The notes under the pieces: generated by a model | Databases searched by the model: none | The model's input: the letters and a program-made list of their open reading frames with translations, nothing else | What the model was told of the DNA's origin: nothing | In this document: positions 46,394 to 55,554 of the stretch, in pieces | Layout of the letters: every line of letters starts with the position of its first letter | Numbering within the stretch: the first letter of the stretch is position 1 | NCBI RefSeq assembly: GCF_014334115.1 | Contig: NZ_CP060494.1 | Coordinates: forward strand, 1,580,501 to 1,644,500 | Direction: 5' to 3' | DNA: 64,000 nt | Source of the DNA: Sphingosinithalassobacter sp. CS137 | Lineage (GTDB): Bacteria > Pseudomonadota > Alphaproteobacteria > Sphingomonadales > Sphingomonadaceae | Made by a program: the position numbers and the translations under genes

Positions 46394-46930
46394 ATGAAAA
46401 AGCCGTCCCCCCGATCCCGGCAAAAGCCTGTCGAGCCGCAGCGTGCGATGCGCGCACGGCCCGTGTCCGAGCTGCTGCCGGACGTCGGCCGCGCCACCTT
46501 CCGCAAGTTCGGCTTCGTCCAGCATTCGGTGGTCAGCCGCTGGAACGAGATCGTCGGCGAGCGCTTCGCGGGTGTGTCGGCGCCCGAATCGATTCGCTTC
46601 CCGCAGGGCAAGCGTGCCGAAGGCGTGCTGACGCTCACCGTTTCCGGCGCCCATGCGCCGATGATGCAGCATCTCGCCCCCGAGATCGTCGAGCGCGTGA
46701 ATCGCTTCTTCGGCTATCCGGCGGTCGCGCGGGTCGCGATCCGCCACGGCGACGTGGCCCGCCGCGCCGCTCCCCAGCCACGCGCCGAGCGTCAGCCGAT
46801 GCCCGAAGCGATGGGCGACAGTCTGCGCGGCATCGCCGATCCCGAGCTCAAGGCAGTGCTCGAAGCGCTCGCCGCCGGTGTCGCGGACGCAGAAGCCAAA
46901 CCCATTCCCCAGCTCGGCCGGATCGACTGA
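46394..46930 (+). CDS. dciA: DciA-type (DUF721) protein
   Basis: A 178-residue protein of the DUF721/DciA family; DciA recruits the replicative helicase in bacteria lacking DnaC. The N-terminal basic leader (MKKPSPRSRQK) is followed by the domain: VSELLPDVGRATFRKFGFVQ, SRWNEIVGERFAGVSAPESI, and GVLTLTVSGAHAPMMQHLAPEI with its typical surface-helix pattern. The 60-residue C-terminal part is low in complexity. No ribosome site is seen before the ATG at 46394. The mutY / dciA / dsbA-like / smc order is conserved in sphingomonads and relatives. Confidence 0.87.
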   Translation: MKKPSPRSRQKPVEPQRAMRARPVSELLPDVGRATFRKFGFVQHSVVSRWNEIVGERFAGVSAPESIRFPQGKRAEGVLTLTVSGAHAPMMQHLAPEIVERVNRFFGYPAVARVAIRHGDVARRAAPQPRAERQPMPEAMGDSLRGIADPELKAVLEALAAGVADAEAKPIPQLGRID

Positions 46931-46969
46931 ATGATTCGCCACCCCCTCACTCGCCTCGGAGAATAGTCC

Positions 46970-47704
46970 ATGCGTACTGCCCTTTTCCTCGCTCCGGTTC
47001 TGGCGCTTGTCGCCTGCAACGGCGGCAATGCCAATGAAGCCGCGCCCGTTCAGGGCGAGGCAGTCGAGAATGTCGCCGCGCCACAAGGGCAGCAATGGAC
47101 CGAGGTCGTCACCAAGACCGAGCAAGGCGGCTATCTGGTCGGCAATCCGAACGCGCCGGTGAAGCTGGTCGAATATGGCTCGCGCACCTGCCCCGCCTGC
47201 GGCGCCTTCGCCGGTCAGGCGTTCGAGCCGCTGATGGAGGACTATGTCTCCACCGGCCGCGTCAGCTTCGAATATCGCGATTTCCTGATCCATCCGCAGG
47301 ATCTCGCTGCCTCGCTGCTCGGCCGCTGCGTGAGCGAGGAGCGCTATTTCCCGATGCTCGAGCAGATGTTCGCCGCCCAGCCCGAACTGCTGCCGCGCGT
47401 CCAGCAGCTCAGCGATCAGCAGATCGCACAGCTTCAATCGATGCCTGCGCCGCAGGCGGCGCCGCTCTGGGCCGAAGCGACCGGCTATCTCGATTTCGTC
47501 AAACAGCGCGGGCTTTCCGAGAGCCAGGCCCGCCAGTGCCTCAACAACGCGGAAATGGTCGAGGAGCTGGTTGCGCTCCAGCAGGTCGCGCGCGAAGACA
47601 ATGTCAGCGGCACGCCGAGCTTCTTCATCAACGGTCGGGCGGTGCCAAACACGCTGAACTGGGCGCAGCTCGAGCCGCAGCTGCAGGCAGCCGGCGCGCG
47701 CTGA
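46970..47704 (+). CDS. DsbA-family thiol:disulphide oxidoreductase, probable lipoprotein
   Basis: A 244-residue periplasmic thioredoxin-fold protein. The signal LVAC gives a perfect lipobox with C16 as the lipidation site. The active site is C74-P-A-C77 in YGSRTCPACGAF, and the cis-proline loop is VSGTPSFFINGRA near residue 215. A helical insertion between them is typical of DsbA/BdbD-type proteins. CPAC differs from the CPHC of E. coli DsbA, which usually changes the redox potential. GGAGAA precedes the ATG. Confidence 0.92.
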   Translation: MRTALFLAPVLALVACNGGNANEAAPVQGEAVENVAAPQGQQWTEVVTKTEQGGYLVGNPNAPVKLVEYGSRTCPACGAFAGQAFEPLMEDYVSTGRVSFEYRDFLIHPQDLAASLLGRCVSEERYFPMLEQMFAAQPELLPRVQQLSDQQIAQLQSMPAPQAAPLWAEATGYLDFVKQRGLSESQARQCLNNAEMVEELVALQQVAREDNVSGTPSFFINGRAVPNTLNWAQLEPQLQAAGAR

Positions 47705-47728
47705 CGGCGTAGCGGGCCGGGAACGGCG

Positions 47729-50700
47729 ATGCAGATCAAACGGCTGCGGCTGACAGGCTTCAAGAGCTTCGTCGACCCGGCCGATCTGCGCATCGAGCCC
47801 GGCCTCACCGGCATCGTCGGACCCAACGGCTGCGGCAAGTCCAACCTGCTTGAGGCGCTGCGCTGGGCGATGGGAGAGAACTCCGCTCGCTCGATGCGCG
47901 GCTCGGGCATGGAGGACGTGATCTTCGCGGGCACCGAATCGCGCCCCGCCCGCGATTTCGCCGAAGTCTCGATCCTCGCCGAAGAAGCCGGCGACGCCGA
48001 CGAGCTGGAAGTCGTGCGCCGGATCGAGCGCGGCGCGGGCAGCGCCTATCGCATCAACGGCCGCGACGTGCGCGCCAAGGACGTGGCACTGCTGTTCGCC
48101 GATGCCGCCACCGGCGCCCATTCGCCCGCGCTCGTCAGCCAGGGCCGCATCGGCGCGGTCATTTCGGCCAAGCCTGCCGAGCGGCGCGCAATGCTCGAGG
48201 AAGCGGCGGGCATCGCCGGCCTCCACGTCCGCCGCAAGGACGCCGAGCAGCGGCTCCGCGCAACCGAGAACAATCTCCAGCGGCTCGACGAAGTGATCGG
48301 CGACCAGGAGAACCGCGCCAATGCGTTGAAGCGCCAGGCGCGTCAAGCCGAGCGCTATCGCGCGCTTTCCGATCGCATCCGCGAAGCCGAGGGGCGGATG
48401 ATCTTCGCCCGCTGGCGCGATGCCGCCGCCGCCGCCGATGCCGCCAAGGCCGAAGCGGCGAGTGCCGAGGCGCTCGTCGCCGAACGGACGCAGGCGCAGG
48501 AAGCCGCGCTCGCCGCCCAACAGGCGGCGGCGGAAAAGTTGGCGACTGTGCGCGCCGCCGCGCTCGCCGTACGCGACCGCGCGAGCGAAGCCATGCACCG
48601 GCTCGCCCAGCTGCGCAGCGAACGCGCGGGCGTCGATCGCCGGATCGGCGAACTCGCCGACTCCGAAGCGCGACTGACCGAAGACCGCGGACGCGAAGGT
48701 GCGCTCGCCCGCGACGCCGCCGAGGCGCTGAAGCGGCTCGACGAGGAAGCGAAGACGCTCGAAGCCCGGATCGCCGAAGGTGCCACGCGCCTGCCCGAGC
48801 TCGACGCGGCATTGGCGCAGGCCGAACGCGCCGCGCGCGATTCCGAAGTGGCGCTCGCCCAGGCAGTCGCCGCGCAGGCGAGCGAAGCCGCCGAGGCGCG
48901 CGTCGCCGAAGCCGCGCTCGCCGCTGCCCAGTCCCGGCTCGAGCGCAGCATTCGCGACTGCACGCGAGTCGAGGCCGAACTGCGCGCGCTCGCCGATCCC
49001 GCTCCGCTCCAGGCCGAGCGGGCCCGCGCCGCGCAGGCACGCGAGCAGGCGGCGCGGCAGACCGAAAGCGCGCGCACCGCGCTTTCCCGCGCCGAGGCAA
49101 CCGAACGCTCCGCGCTGGCGGAGCGCGATCGCGCCCAGTCCGCGCGGGCCGCCGCCCATGCCGAACTCGCCCAGCTCGACAGCGAGGCCACTGCGCTTGC
49201 CAAGGCAACTCGCCCCTCGGGCAAGGACCGGCTGCTCGACCGGCTCGACGTCGATTCGGGCTATGAGCGTGCGCTCGCCGCCGCGCTGGGCGACGATCTG
49301 GAGGCCGGGCTCGATCCGGCGGCCGAGCGGCATTGGGCGGGCGCCGAGCCCCGGCCGGAGGACCCCGCCGGTCCGGCCGGCACCACGCCGCTCGCCGCGC
49401 ATGTCCGCGCTCCGGACGCACTCGCGCGCCGTCTCGCACAAGTGCTGGTGGCCGAGGAGGACGGCGGCCAGCCGCTCGCGGTCGGTCAGCGGCTGGTGAC
49501 GCTCGCGGGCAAGCTGCGGCGGTGGGACGGCTATGTCGCGCGCTCGAGCGGCGCCGCGGCGGCCGAGCGGCTCGAGCGCATCAATCGGCTGCGCGCGATC
49601 GAGAAGGCGCGACCCACCGCCGTTCGCGCGGTCGAGGCCGCCGACGCCGCGCTGACGCGGATCGACGAGGACATCACCGAAGCCCGCCGTGCCGCCGGCG
49701 ACGCGCGCCGCGTGCTCGAACATGCCGATGCCGCCGGGCGCGAGGCGATGCGCGCCGAAGATCGCGCCGCCGGGCAGCTCGAACGGCTCGAAGCGCAGCG
49801 CGCCGATCTCGACGCCCGCGCCCGCCGCGTCGCCGGCGAAGTCGAAGAGGCCGAGGCCGAACAACGCCGCGCCGAAGCCGCGCGCGCGGCGCTTCCGGAC
49901 GGCAGCGCCACGCGCGAGCGAGTCGCCGCGCTCCAGTCCGACACCGAGGCGCGCCGCACCGCCACCGCCGCCGCGCGCGCCGAACGCGCGGCGCAGGAGC
50001 GCGACGTCGCACAGGCGCGCGAACGCCTTGCCGCCGCCCAGGCCGAAAATCGCAACTGGCGCGCCCGCGCGGGCGACGCCGCCCGCCGCGCGGCCGAGAT
50101 GGACAAGCGCGGAGCGGCGATGGCCGAGGAGCGCGCCGCGCTCGCCGAGCGCCCGGCGCAGCTCGACGCCGCGGTTGCCGAAGCCGAAGCGGCGAGCGAG
50201 ACCGCGCGCGGCGAATCGGCCAGCGCACAGTCGGCCGAGCGCGATGCGGAAGCCGGCGTTCGCGGCACCGACGCCGCGGTTCGTGCCGCCGGCGAGGCAC
50301 TGGCGGAGGCGCGCGAGGCGCGCGCCGGCGCCGCCGCGCGCGCCGAGAACGCGGACTTGCGCCGGATCGAAATGGGTCGCCTTTCGGGCGAGCGGTTCGA
50401 ATGCCCGCCGCCACTGCTTCCGCAGCGCGCCGGCTTCGACCAGGATGAGGTCGGCACGCCGCAGGACGAATCGGCCCGGCACGACCGGCTGATCGCCGAG
50501 CGCGAACGGATCGGCCCGGTCAATCTCGTCGCCGAAAGCGAACTGGCCGAGCTCACCACCCTGGCCGAGACAAACGCGCGCGAGCGCGACGAGCTGGCGC
50601 AAGCGGTCAATCGTCTGCGCGGATCGATCGGCACGCTCAACCGCGAGGGCCGCCAACGGCTGCTCGCCGCGTTCGAAGCGGTGAACGGCCATTTTCAGCG

Positions 50701-51136
50701 GCTCTTCACCACCCTGTTCAACGGCGGGCAGGCGCATCTCGAGCTGATCGATTCGGACGATCCGCTCGAAGCGGGGCTCGAGATCATGGCGCAGCCGCCC
50801 GGCAAGAAGCTCCAGTCGCTGACCCTGCTGTCGGGCGGCGAACAGGCGCTGACGGCAGTGGCGCTGATCTTCGGCCTGTTCCTCACCAATCCGGCGCCGA
50901 TCTGCGTCCTCGACGAAGTCGACGCACCGCTCGACGACGCGAACATCGAGCGTTTCTGCGACCTGCTCGACCGGATGAACGCCGAGACGCGCACCCGTTA
51001 TCTGATCGTCACACACAATGCCGCCACGATGAGCCGCATGGACCGATTGTTCGGCGTCACGATGGTCGAGCGCGGCGTGAGCCGGCTCGTCAGCGTCGAT
51101 CTGGGCGGCGCGGAAAATCTGTTGGCGGCGGAGTAG
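47729..51136 (+). CDS. smc: Chromosome segregation protein SMC
   Basis: An 1135-residue condensin subunit that organises and segregates the chromosome. Walker A GPNGCGKSNL is at about residues 31-40. Two long coiled coils (roughly 170-490 and 630-930), very rich in Ala, Arg and Glu, flank a hinge at about 495-620. The C-terminal head has the signature LLSGGEQALTAVALIF and Walker B ICVLDEVDAPLDDAN. Length is normal. ScpA and ScpB genes are not in the window. The start is ATG at 47729, 24 bases past the dsbA-like gene. Confidence 0.97.
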   Translation: MQIKRLRLTGFKSFVDPADLRIEPGLTGIVGPNGCGKSNLLEALRWAMGENSARSMRGSGMEDVIFAGTESRPARDFAEVSILAEEAGDADELEVVRRIERGAGSAYRINGRDVRAKDVALLFADAATGAHSPALVSQGRIGAVISAKPAERRAMLEEAAGIAGLHVRRKDAEQRLRATENNLQRLDEVIGDQENRANALKRQARQAERYRALSDRIREAEGRMIFARWRDAAAAADAAKAEAASAEALVAERTQAQEAALAAQQAAAEKLATVRAAALAVRDRASEAMHRLAQLRSERAGVDRRIGELADSEARLTEDRGREGALARDAAEALKRLDEEAKTLEARIAEGATRLPELDAALAQAERAARDSEVALAQAVAAQASEAAEARVAEAALAAAQSRLERSIRDCTRVEAELRALADPAPLQAERARAAQAREQAARQTESARTALSRAEATERSALAERDRAQSARAAAHAELAQLDSEATALAKATRPSGKDRLLDRLDVDSGYERALAAALGDDLEAGLDPAAERHWAGAEPRPEDPAGPAGTTPLAAHVRAPDALARRLAQVLVAEEDGGQPLAVGQRLVTLAGKLRRWDGYVARSSGAAAAERLERINRLRAIEKARPTAVRAVEAADAALTRIDEDITEARRAAGDARRVLEHADAAGREAMRAEDRAAGQLERLEAQRADLDARARRVAGEVEEAEAEQRRAEAARAALPDGSATRERVAALQSDTEARRTATAAARAERAAQERDVAQARERLAAAQAENRNWRARAGDAARRAAEMDKRGAAMAEERAALAERPAQLDAAVAEAEAASETARGESASAQSAERDAEAGVRGTDAAVRAAGEALAEAREARAGAAARAENADLRRIEMGRLSGERFECPPPLLPQRAGFDQDEVGTPQDESARHDRLIAERERIGPVNLVAESELAELTTLAETNARERDELAQAVNRLRGSIGTLNREGRQRLLAAFEAVNGHFQRLFTTLFNGGQAHLELIDSDDPLEAGLEIMAQPPGKKLQSLTLLSGGEQALTAVALIFGLFLTNPAPICVLDEVDAPLDDANIERFCDLLDRMNAETRTRYLIVTHNAATMSRMDRLFGVTMVERGVSRLVSVDLGGAENLLAAE

Positions 51137-51140
51137 GGAA

Positions 51141-51356
51141 ATGGCGACAGGCAGGCCGAACAGGTGCCCCCGGTGCGACGGATCGATGACCGAGGGAGTG
51201 ATCATCGACAACAGCTATGGCGAAAAGAAAGTGAGCGCCTGGGCCGAAGGGAGGCCGGAAAAGCGCTGGTACGGCCTGAAATTCCCGAAGAAGGTCCGCG
51301 AGATCACCAGCTTTCGCTGCAACCGATGCGGCTATCTCGAAAGCTACGCCCGCTAG
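51141..51356 (+). CDS. Small zinc-ribbon protein (PF20097/DUF6487-like)
   Basis: A 71-residue protein with two CxxC knuckles, RCPRCDG (residues 8-14) and FRCNRCGYLESYAR at the end. They enclose EGVIIDNSYGEKKVSAW and the aromatic WYGLKFP segment. This is the plan of a family of short zinc-ribbon proteins of unknown function (I believe PF20097). GGGAA precedes the ATG, 4 bases past the smc stop, so it is probably cotranscribed with smc. Its final codons overlap the convergent GT4 gene by 4 bases. Confidence 0.8.
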   Translation: MATGRPNRCPRCDGSMTEGVIIDNSYGEKKVSAWAEGRPEKRWYGLKFPKKVREITSFRCNRCGYLESYAR

Positions 51357-52363
51357 GCGGCGAGGATGCGGCGATAGAGCGCGAGATAGTTCTCCGCCAT
51401 CGTCTCGACCGAAAAGCGCGCCTCGACGGCGCTTCGGCAAGCCGTCCGGTTGATTGCACCGAGTCCAGCGACGGCCTCGACCGCCGCACCCGGCTCGCCG
51501 ACCAGAAATCCGGTCGTGCCGTCGTCGATCAGCTCGGCCATGCTGCCGCGGTCGATCGCGATCACCGGCGTGCCGCACGCCATCGCCTCGATCACGCTCA
51601 GCCCGAACGGCTCGTCGAAATCGATCAAGTGGAGCAGCGCCTTGGCCGCGCCGAGCGCGCGCACCCGCTCCGCTCCGCCCACCGGGCCGTGATAGACGAT
51701 CGCCTCGCCGTCGCAGTGCGGCTTCACTTCGCGCTCGAAATAGCCTGCGTCCTGCACGATGCCATAGAGGTGCAGCCGCCGCCCGGTCGCCTGGGCCACC
51801 GCGATCGCATGATGCGCGCCCTTGTCGGGATGCATCCGGCCGAAGAACAGCAGGTCCTCGCTGCCCACCGGATCGAAAGCGAATTCGTCGAGCCGGATAC
51901 CGTGGTGGATCGTCGCGGCGTAGCGCAGGTCGGGATGCCGGTCGGCCTCAGAAATCGCGACATAATGCACCCGATCCTCGAACGGCTTGTACATCGGCAG
52001 GATGCGCTCGCTCGAAAAGCCGTGGATCGTCGTCACCATCGGCGTATCGATCAGCGGCGCAAAGGCATGTGCCGGGAAATCCGCCTGGTTGTGGATCAGA
52101 TCGAATTCCCGCGCGCGGGAGAAGGCGTGGCTGAGGTGGCGATATTCCCACACCTTGGCGTCGAGGCTGCGATCCTCCTCATAGCCGGCGGGCACCACGC
52201 CATCGAGCTTTCCCGCGGTCTGCGAGTCGCGCGTCGCGAACAGAGTCACTGCGACTCCCTTCGCCACCAGCGCTTCGGTGAGCAGGCTCGTCACCAGCTC
52301 CCACGGCCCATAGTGGCGCGGCGGCGCGCGCCACGCGATCGGCGCGATCATCGCCACTTTCAT
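51353..52363 (-). CDS. GT4-family glycosyltransferase of a GT4-GH13-GH130 operon
   Basis: A 336-residue GT-B enzyme. It starts MKVAMIAPIAWRAPPRHYGP, and the acceptor-side loop reads HYGPWELVTSLL rather than the common GGG loop. The donor domain has FFGRMHPDKGAHHAIAVA and FDEPFGLSVIEAMACGTPVI (the EX7E motif). The ATG at 52363 overlaps the GH13 stop by four bases. It is the last gene of a three-gene operon with two sugar-cleaving enzymes. Substrate unknown; the neighbours suggest a small intracellular oligosaccharide or glycoside. Confidence 0.87.
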   Translation of the reverse strand: MKVAMIAPIAWRAPPRHYGPWELVTSLLTEALVAKGVAVTLFATRDSQTAGKLDGVVPAGYEEDRSLDAKVWEYRHLSHAFSRAREFDLIHNQADFPAHAFAPLIDTPMVTTIHGFSSERILPMYKPFEDRVHYVAISEADRHPDLRYAATIHHGIRLDEFAFDPVGSEDLLFFGRMHPDKGAHHAIAVAQATGRRLHLYGIVQDAGYFEREVKPHCDGEAIVYHGPVGGAERVRALGAAKALLHLIDFDEPFGLSVIEAMACGTPVIAIDRGSMAELIDDGTTGFLVGEPGAAVEAVAGLGAINRTACRSAVEARFSVETMAENYLALYRRILAA

Positions 52364-53934
52364 CCCAAGATCAGTCCCTCGTCGGCACGGAGCCGTGCGG
52401 GATCGGCCCCGGCACCGCGGGTCGAGAGCAGCACGGCGAGTTCCCCGGCCCATTCGGGAATGGCGAAAGGCTGCGGCCGATCACCGAGATTCAGCACCAC
52501 CAGCATTCGTTCGTCGCCGTGTCGGCGCGCATAGGCGAGAATGTCGCCCGCGCATTCCACCGGCAACCAGTCGCCGACATGCAGCGCAGCGCGTTCGCGC
52601 CGCAGCGCCAGCAGGTCGCGATACAGGCTCCATATCGAGCCGGGGTCGCCGCGCTGCGCCGCCACGTTGCGCGTCCGCCAGTCGTCGTGGAGCGGCAGCC
52701 ACGGCTCGCCGCGCGTGAACCCGGCAGTGTCGCCGTCGTCCCACGCCATCGGCGTGCGCACCGGATCGCGGTTCAGTCCCTTGCCCGGTTCGCGCAGCTC
52801 GCGCGGATCGACCACCCGCTCGGCGGGAATCGGCACGTCGGCCAGCCCGATCTCGTCGCCGTAATAGATCGTCGGCGTGCCGCGCAGCGTCAGCAGCAGC
52901 ATCGCCGCCACGCGCGCCTGTTCCGGCCCGAAGCGGCTCGCCGCACGCGGCCGGTCATGATTGCCGAGCACCCAGTTGGGCCAGCCGCCCGCCGGCAGTG
53001 CCGCCTCGTAATCCGCGATCAGCCGCGCCAGCGTCTCGGCCTTCCACGGCGCCTCGATCAGCTGGAAATTGAAGGGCAGATGCACCTCGGGCGCGCCGCG
53101 GCCGTAATAGTCCATCAGCCGCTCGACCGGCAGGTAGATCTCGCCGATCAGCACGCGCTCGGGGCTGTAGCCGTCCGCCACGCGCCGCATGTCGCGCGCG
53201 ATCCCGTGCACTTCGGGCTGGTCGGTCGAATGGAGCTGCAGCACCCGGAACATCTCGCCCATCGCCGGGGTCCAGGCGGGATTGGGCGGATTATCGGGGA
53301 AATCGGCGTGCTTCACCATGTGCCACAGCACGTCGATGCGGAACCCGTCGACTCCGCGATCGAGCCAGAAGCGCAGCACTCCCAGCATCGCCTCGACCAC
53401 CTCGGGATTGCGCCAGTTGAGGTCCGGCTGCTCCTTCAGGAATGCGTGGTAATAAAATTGGCCGGTGGCTTCGTCCCACTCCCAGGCCGATCCCCCGAAA
53501 TCGCTGATCCAGTTGTTGGGCGGGCCGCCGCCGGGCGCCGGATCGCGCCAGAGATACCAGTCGCGCTTGGGATTGTCGCGCGAGGCGCGGCTCTCGGCGA
53601 ACCAGGGGTGCTGGTCGGACGTATGGTTCGGGACGAAATCGAGCAGCAGCTTCAATCCGCGCGCATGGCATGCCGCCAGTAGCGAGTCGAAATCGTCCAT
53701 CGTCCCGAAGCGCGAGTCGATGCCGCAATAGTCGGCGACGTCATAGCCGAAGTCGGCCATTGGCGAGGGGAAGATCGGCGACACCCAGATCGCGTCGATA
53801 CCGAGCGCCACCAGCGCGTCCAGCCGCGCCTCGATTCCCTTCAGGTCGCCGATCCCGTCATCGTTCGAATCCTGAAAGCTGCGCGGGTAGATCTGATAGA
53901 TCACGCCGCGCTGCCACCATTGCGGATCGCTCAT
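52360..53934 (-). CDS. GH13 alpha-glucosidase-type enzyme
   Basis: A 524-residue (beta/alpha)8-barrel glycoside hydrolase or transglycosidase acting on alpha-glucosides. The N-terminus WWQRGVIYQIYPRSFQDSN is the oligo-1,6-glucosidase/alpha-glucosidase hallmark. Catalytic residues are D201 (nucleophile, GFRIDVLWH), E265 (acid/base, LIGEIYL) and D327 (VLGNHDRPR). A short C-terminal beta domain follows. No signal peptide, so it acts in the cytoplasm. Specificity (maltose, isomaltose, sucrose or transglycosylation) cannot be read reliably. Confidence 0.92.
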   Translation of the reverse strand: MSDPQWWQRGVIYQIYPRSFQDSNDDGIGDLKGIEARLDALVALGIDAIWVSPIFPSPMADFGYDVADYCGIDSRFGTMDDFDSLLAACHARGLKLLLDFVPNHTSDQHPWFAESRASRDNPKRDWYLWRDPAPGGGPPNNWISDFGGSAWEWDEATGQFYYHAFLKEQPDLNWRNPEVVEAMLGVLRFWLDRGVDGFRIDVLWHMVKHADFPDNPPNPAWTPAMGEMFRVLQLHSTDQPEVHGIARDMRRVADGYSPERVLIGEIYLPVERLMDYYGRGAPEVHLPFNFQLIEAPWKAETLARLIADYEAALPAGGWPNWVLGNHDRPRAASRFGPEQARVAAMLLLTLRGTPTIYYGDEIGLADVPIPAERVVDPRELREPGKGLNRDPVRTPMAWDDGDTAGFTRGEPWLPLHDDWRTRNVAAQRGDPGSIWSLYRDLLALRRERAALHVGDWLPVECAGDILAYARRHGDERMLVVLNLGDRPQPFAIPEWAGELAVLLSTRGAGADPARLRADEGLILG

Positions 53935-53986
53935 CGCGCCTGCCCCTCGTTCGGTCGAGAACGAACGACGGGCGCGACCCGCGGTT

Positions 53987-55111
53987 TCACGCAAAACGGC
54001 TCTTGGGGAGGTGAGACACGCGACAGGCCAGATCGGCCTCGCCCGATACGACGATATAGCTGTCGCCCGCATCGGCGATTCCCGTGGAGAACACCACCGC
54101 CGTCGGCAGGTACATCTGGTGTGCGATCCCTGCGCACAGGTCCGGCCGCGCCTCCAGCAGCGGAACGCCGTCCTCCTGCCGCAGGATGCGCGAGGGATCG
54201 TCGCGATCGAGCAGCGCCCAGAAGGTGCGATAGACCCCCACCGCATCGCGCCGCTCGACACCGTGATAGAGCAGCAGCCATCCCTCCGGCGTCAGGATCG
54301 GCTGGGTGCCGCCGCCGATCCGCAGCGTCGAGCTGGTTTCCTTGCGCGGGCGGATGCCCGGGGCGTCGAGCGGCTTCCAGTGCAGCCCGTCGGGCGATTG
54401 CGCCAGGTTGATCGACGGTCCTCCGAGATACGGGCTCTCCTCGGGATAGGCGAAATAGACCTCGCCCAGCGGCCGCGTGAGGGCATGGTATTTCTGCCCG
54501 ATCTTGCCCTCGAACAGCACCATGTCCTTGTTCTGGTGATCGAGCACGACGCCCATCGGCTCATAGTCGATCCCGTTCACCGATCGGTACATGGCAGTGC
54601 AGTGCCGCTCGGCCGAAACCCCGCACACCGTCATCCACCAGCTGCCGCCGACCAGGCTGATCCGTGCGTCCTCGATGCCATATTCCATATAGCTTGCCGA
54701 AGGGGCGATGATCTTGTCGTAATGGATCTTCACGATTTCGCGCGCGTCGCGGCTGATTTCGACCGGCAGGAGCCACGACAGCGACGTGAGCCCGAGCTGG
54801 GGCGGCAGCGCATTCTTCAACGCGAACTGGCGCGGATCGCGCATCTCGATCGAGCCGACCGGGTAGCGATCGAGCACATAGCCTTCGGGCGTCCAGCGAA
54901 TCGTCCGTGCGTGCCCGGCGACCACGGGATTCTCCAGCGCCTCGGCGACACGCACCATCAGCAGCAGATTGCCGCCGGGCAGCCGCGCGAGCCCCGGATT
55001 GAACGCGCCCAGCACGAAGGTCGGCTCGCCGATCGAACCGCGCAGCGGCGAGCGACTCAGGTCCACGTCGTCCGGCCCGAAGATCAGATAATCGTCACTA
55101 CCCACCCGCAT
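53987..55111 (-). CDS. GH130-family glycoside phosphorylase/hydrolase
   Basis: A 374-residue five-bladed beta-propeller enzyme of the GH130 type. Members split beta-mannosides by phosphorolysis (mannosyl-glucose, mannosyl-GlcNAc) or hydrolyse beta-1,2-mannosides. Visible motifs are FNPGLARLPGGNLLLMVRVAE, EYGIEDARISLVGGSWWMTV (with the catalytic Asp region), FEGKIGQKYHALTRP and LLLYHGVERRDAVGVY. No signal peptide. It is the first gene of the operon, 52 bases before GH13, and starts at ATG 55111. Phosphorylase or hydrolase cannot be decided by eye. Confidence 0.87.
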   Translation of the reverse strand: MRVGSDDYLIFGPDDVDLSRSPLRGSIGEPTFVLGAFNPGLARLPGGNLLLMVRVAEALENPVVAGHARTIRWTPEGYVLDRYPVGSIEMRDPRQFALKNALPPQLGLTSLSWLLPVEISRDAREIVKIHYDKIIAPSASYMEYGIEDARISLVGGSWWMTVCGVSAERHCTAMYRSVNGIDYEPMGVVLDHQNKDMVLFEGKIGQKYHALTRPLGEVYFAYPEESPYLGGPSINLAQSPDGLHWKPLDAPGIRPRKETSSTLRIGGGTQPILTPEGWLLLYHGVERRDAVGVYRTFWALLDRDDPSRILRQEDGVPLLEARPDLCAGIAHQMYLPTAVVFSTGIADAGDSYIVVSGEADLACRVSHLPKSRFA

Positions 55112-55179
55112 CCCCTCCGCCCCCCGACGCGGAGCCGGGAGGACTCACCGGTAGAGGCAAAATGCGCCGTTCGACAAGA

Positions 55180-55461
55180 TCAGGACTCGCGAAGCCGCTC
55201 GTGATGCCGGATCACTTCGTCGATAATGAACCTGAGAAATTTTTCGGAGAATTCGGGATCGAGATCGGCTTCCGCCGCCAATCGCCGCAGCCGCGCGATC
55301 TGGGCCTCCTCGCGCCCCGGATCGGCGGGCGGCATTCCGGACGTGGCCTTGTGCTCGCCGACTGCCTTCGTCACCTTGAACCGTTCGGCGAGCAGGAAGA
55401 CGAGCGCCGCATCGATATTGTCGATGCTCTGCCGATAGCGTGCGAGCGTGTCGTCGGTCAT
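55180..55461 (-). CDS. Chorismate mutase (AroQ class)
   Basis: A 93-residue all-helical enzyme that turns chorismate into prephenate, the step before PheA. The AroQ pattern is visible: RYRQSIDNIDAALVFLLAER, VTKAVGEHKATSGMPPADPG and a C-terminal helix FSEKFLRFIIDEVIRHHE. The ATG at 55461 gives the standard length. Read towards the GH130 gene, which starts 68 bases beyond its stop; it is divergent from the prenyl synthase gene. Confidence 0.92.
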   Translation of the reverse strand: MTDDTLARYRQSIDNIDAALVFLLAERFKVTKAVGEHKATSGMPPADPGREEAQIARLRRLAAEADLDPEFSEKFLRFIIDEVIRHHERLRES

Positions 55462-55554
55462 GCGCCCCTCCCCCACGCTCTTTCGCCTTCCGCGGGCGCC
55501 GACGCAAGCCGCAAGACTTGCCTTTACGGCGCGCAGACGCCAGAGCCCCAAGCG

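Noticed and set aside
46373..51211. An open frame of about 1600 codons on the minus strand, opposite dciA, the dsbA-like gene and smc
   Set aside because: It is a shadow of GC-rich codon use in the real genes. It has low-complexity Ala/Arg/Gly composition, no domain, and lies exactly antisense to well-recognised proteins.
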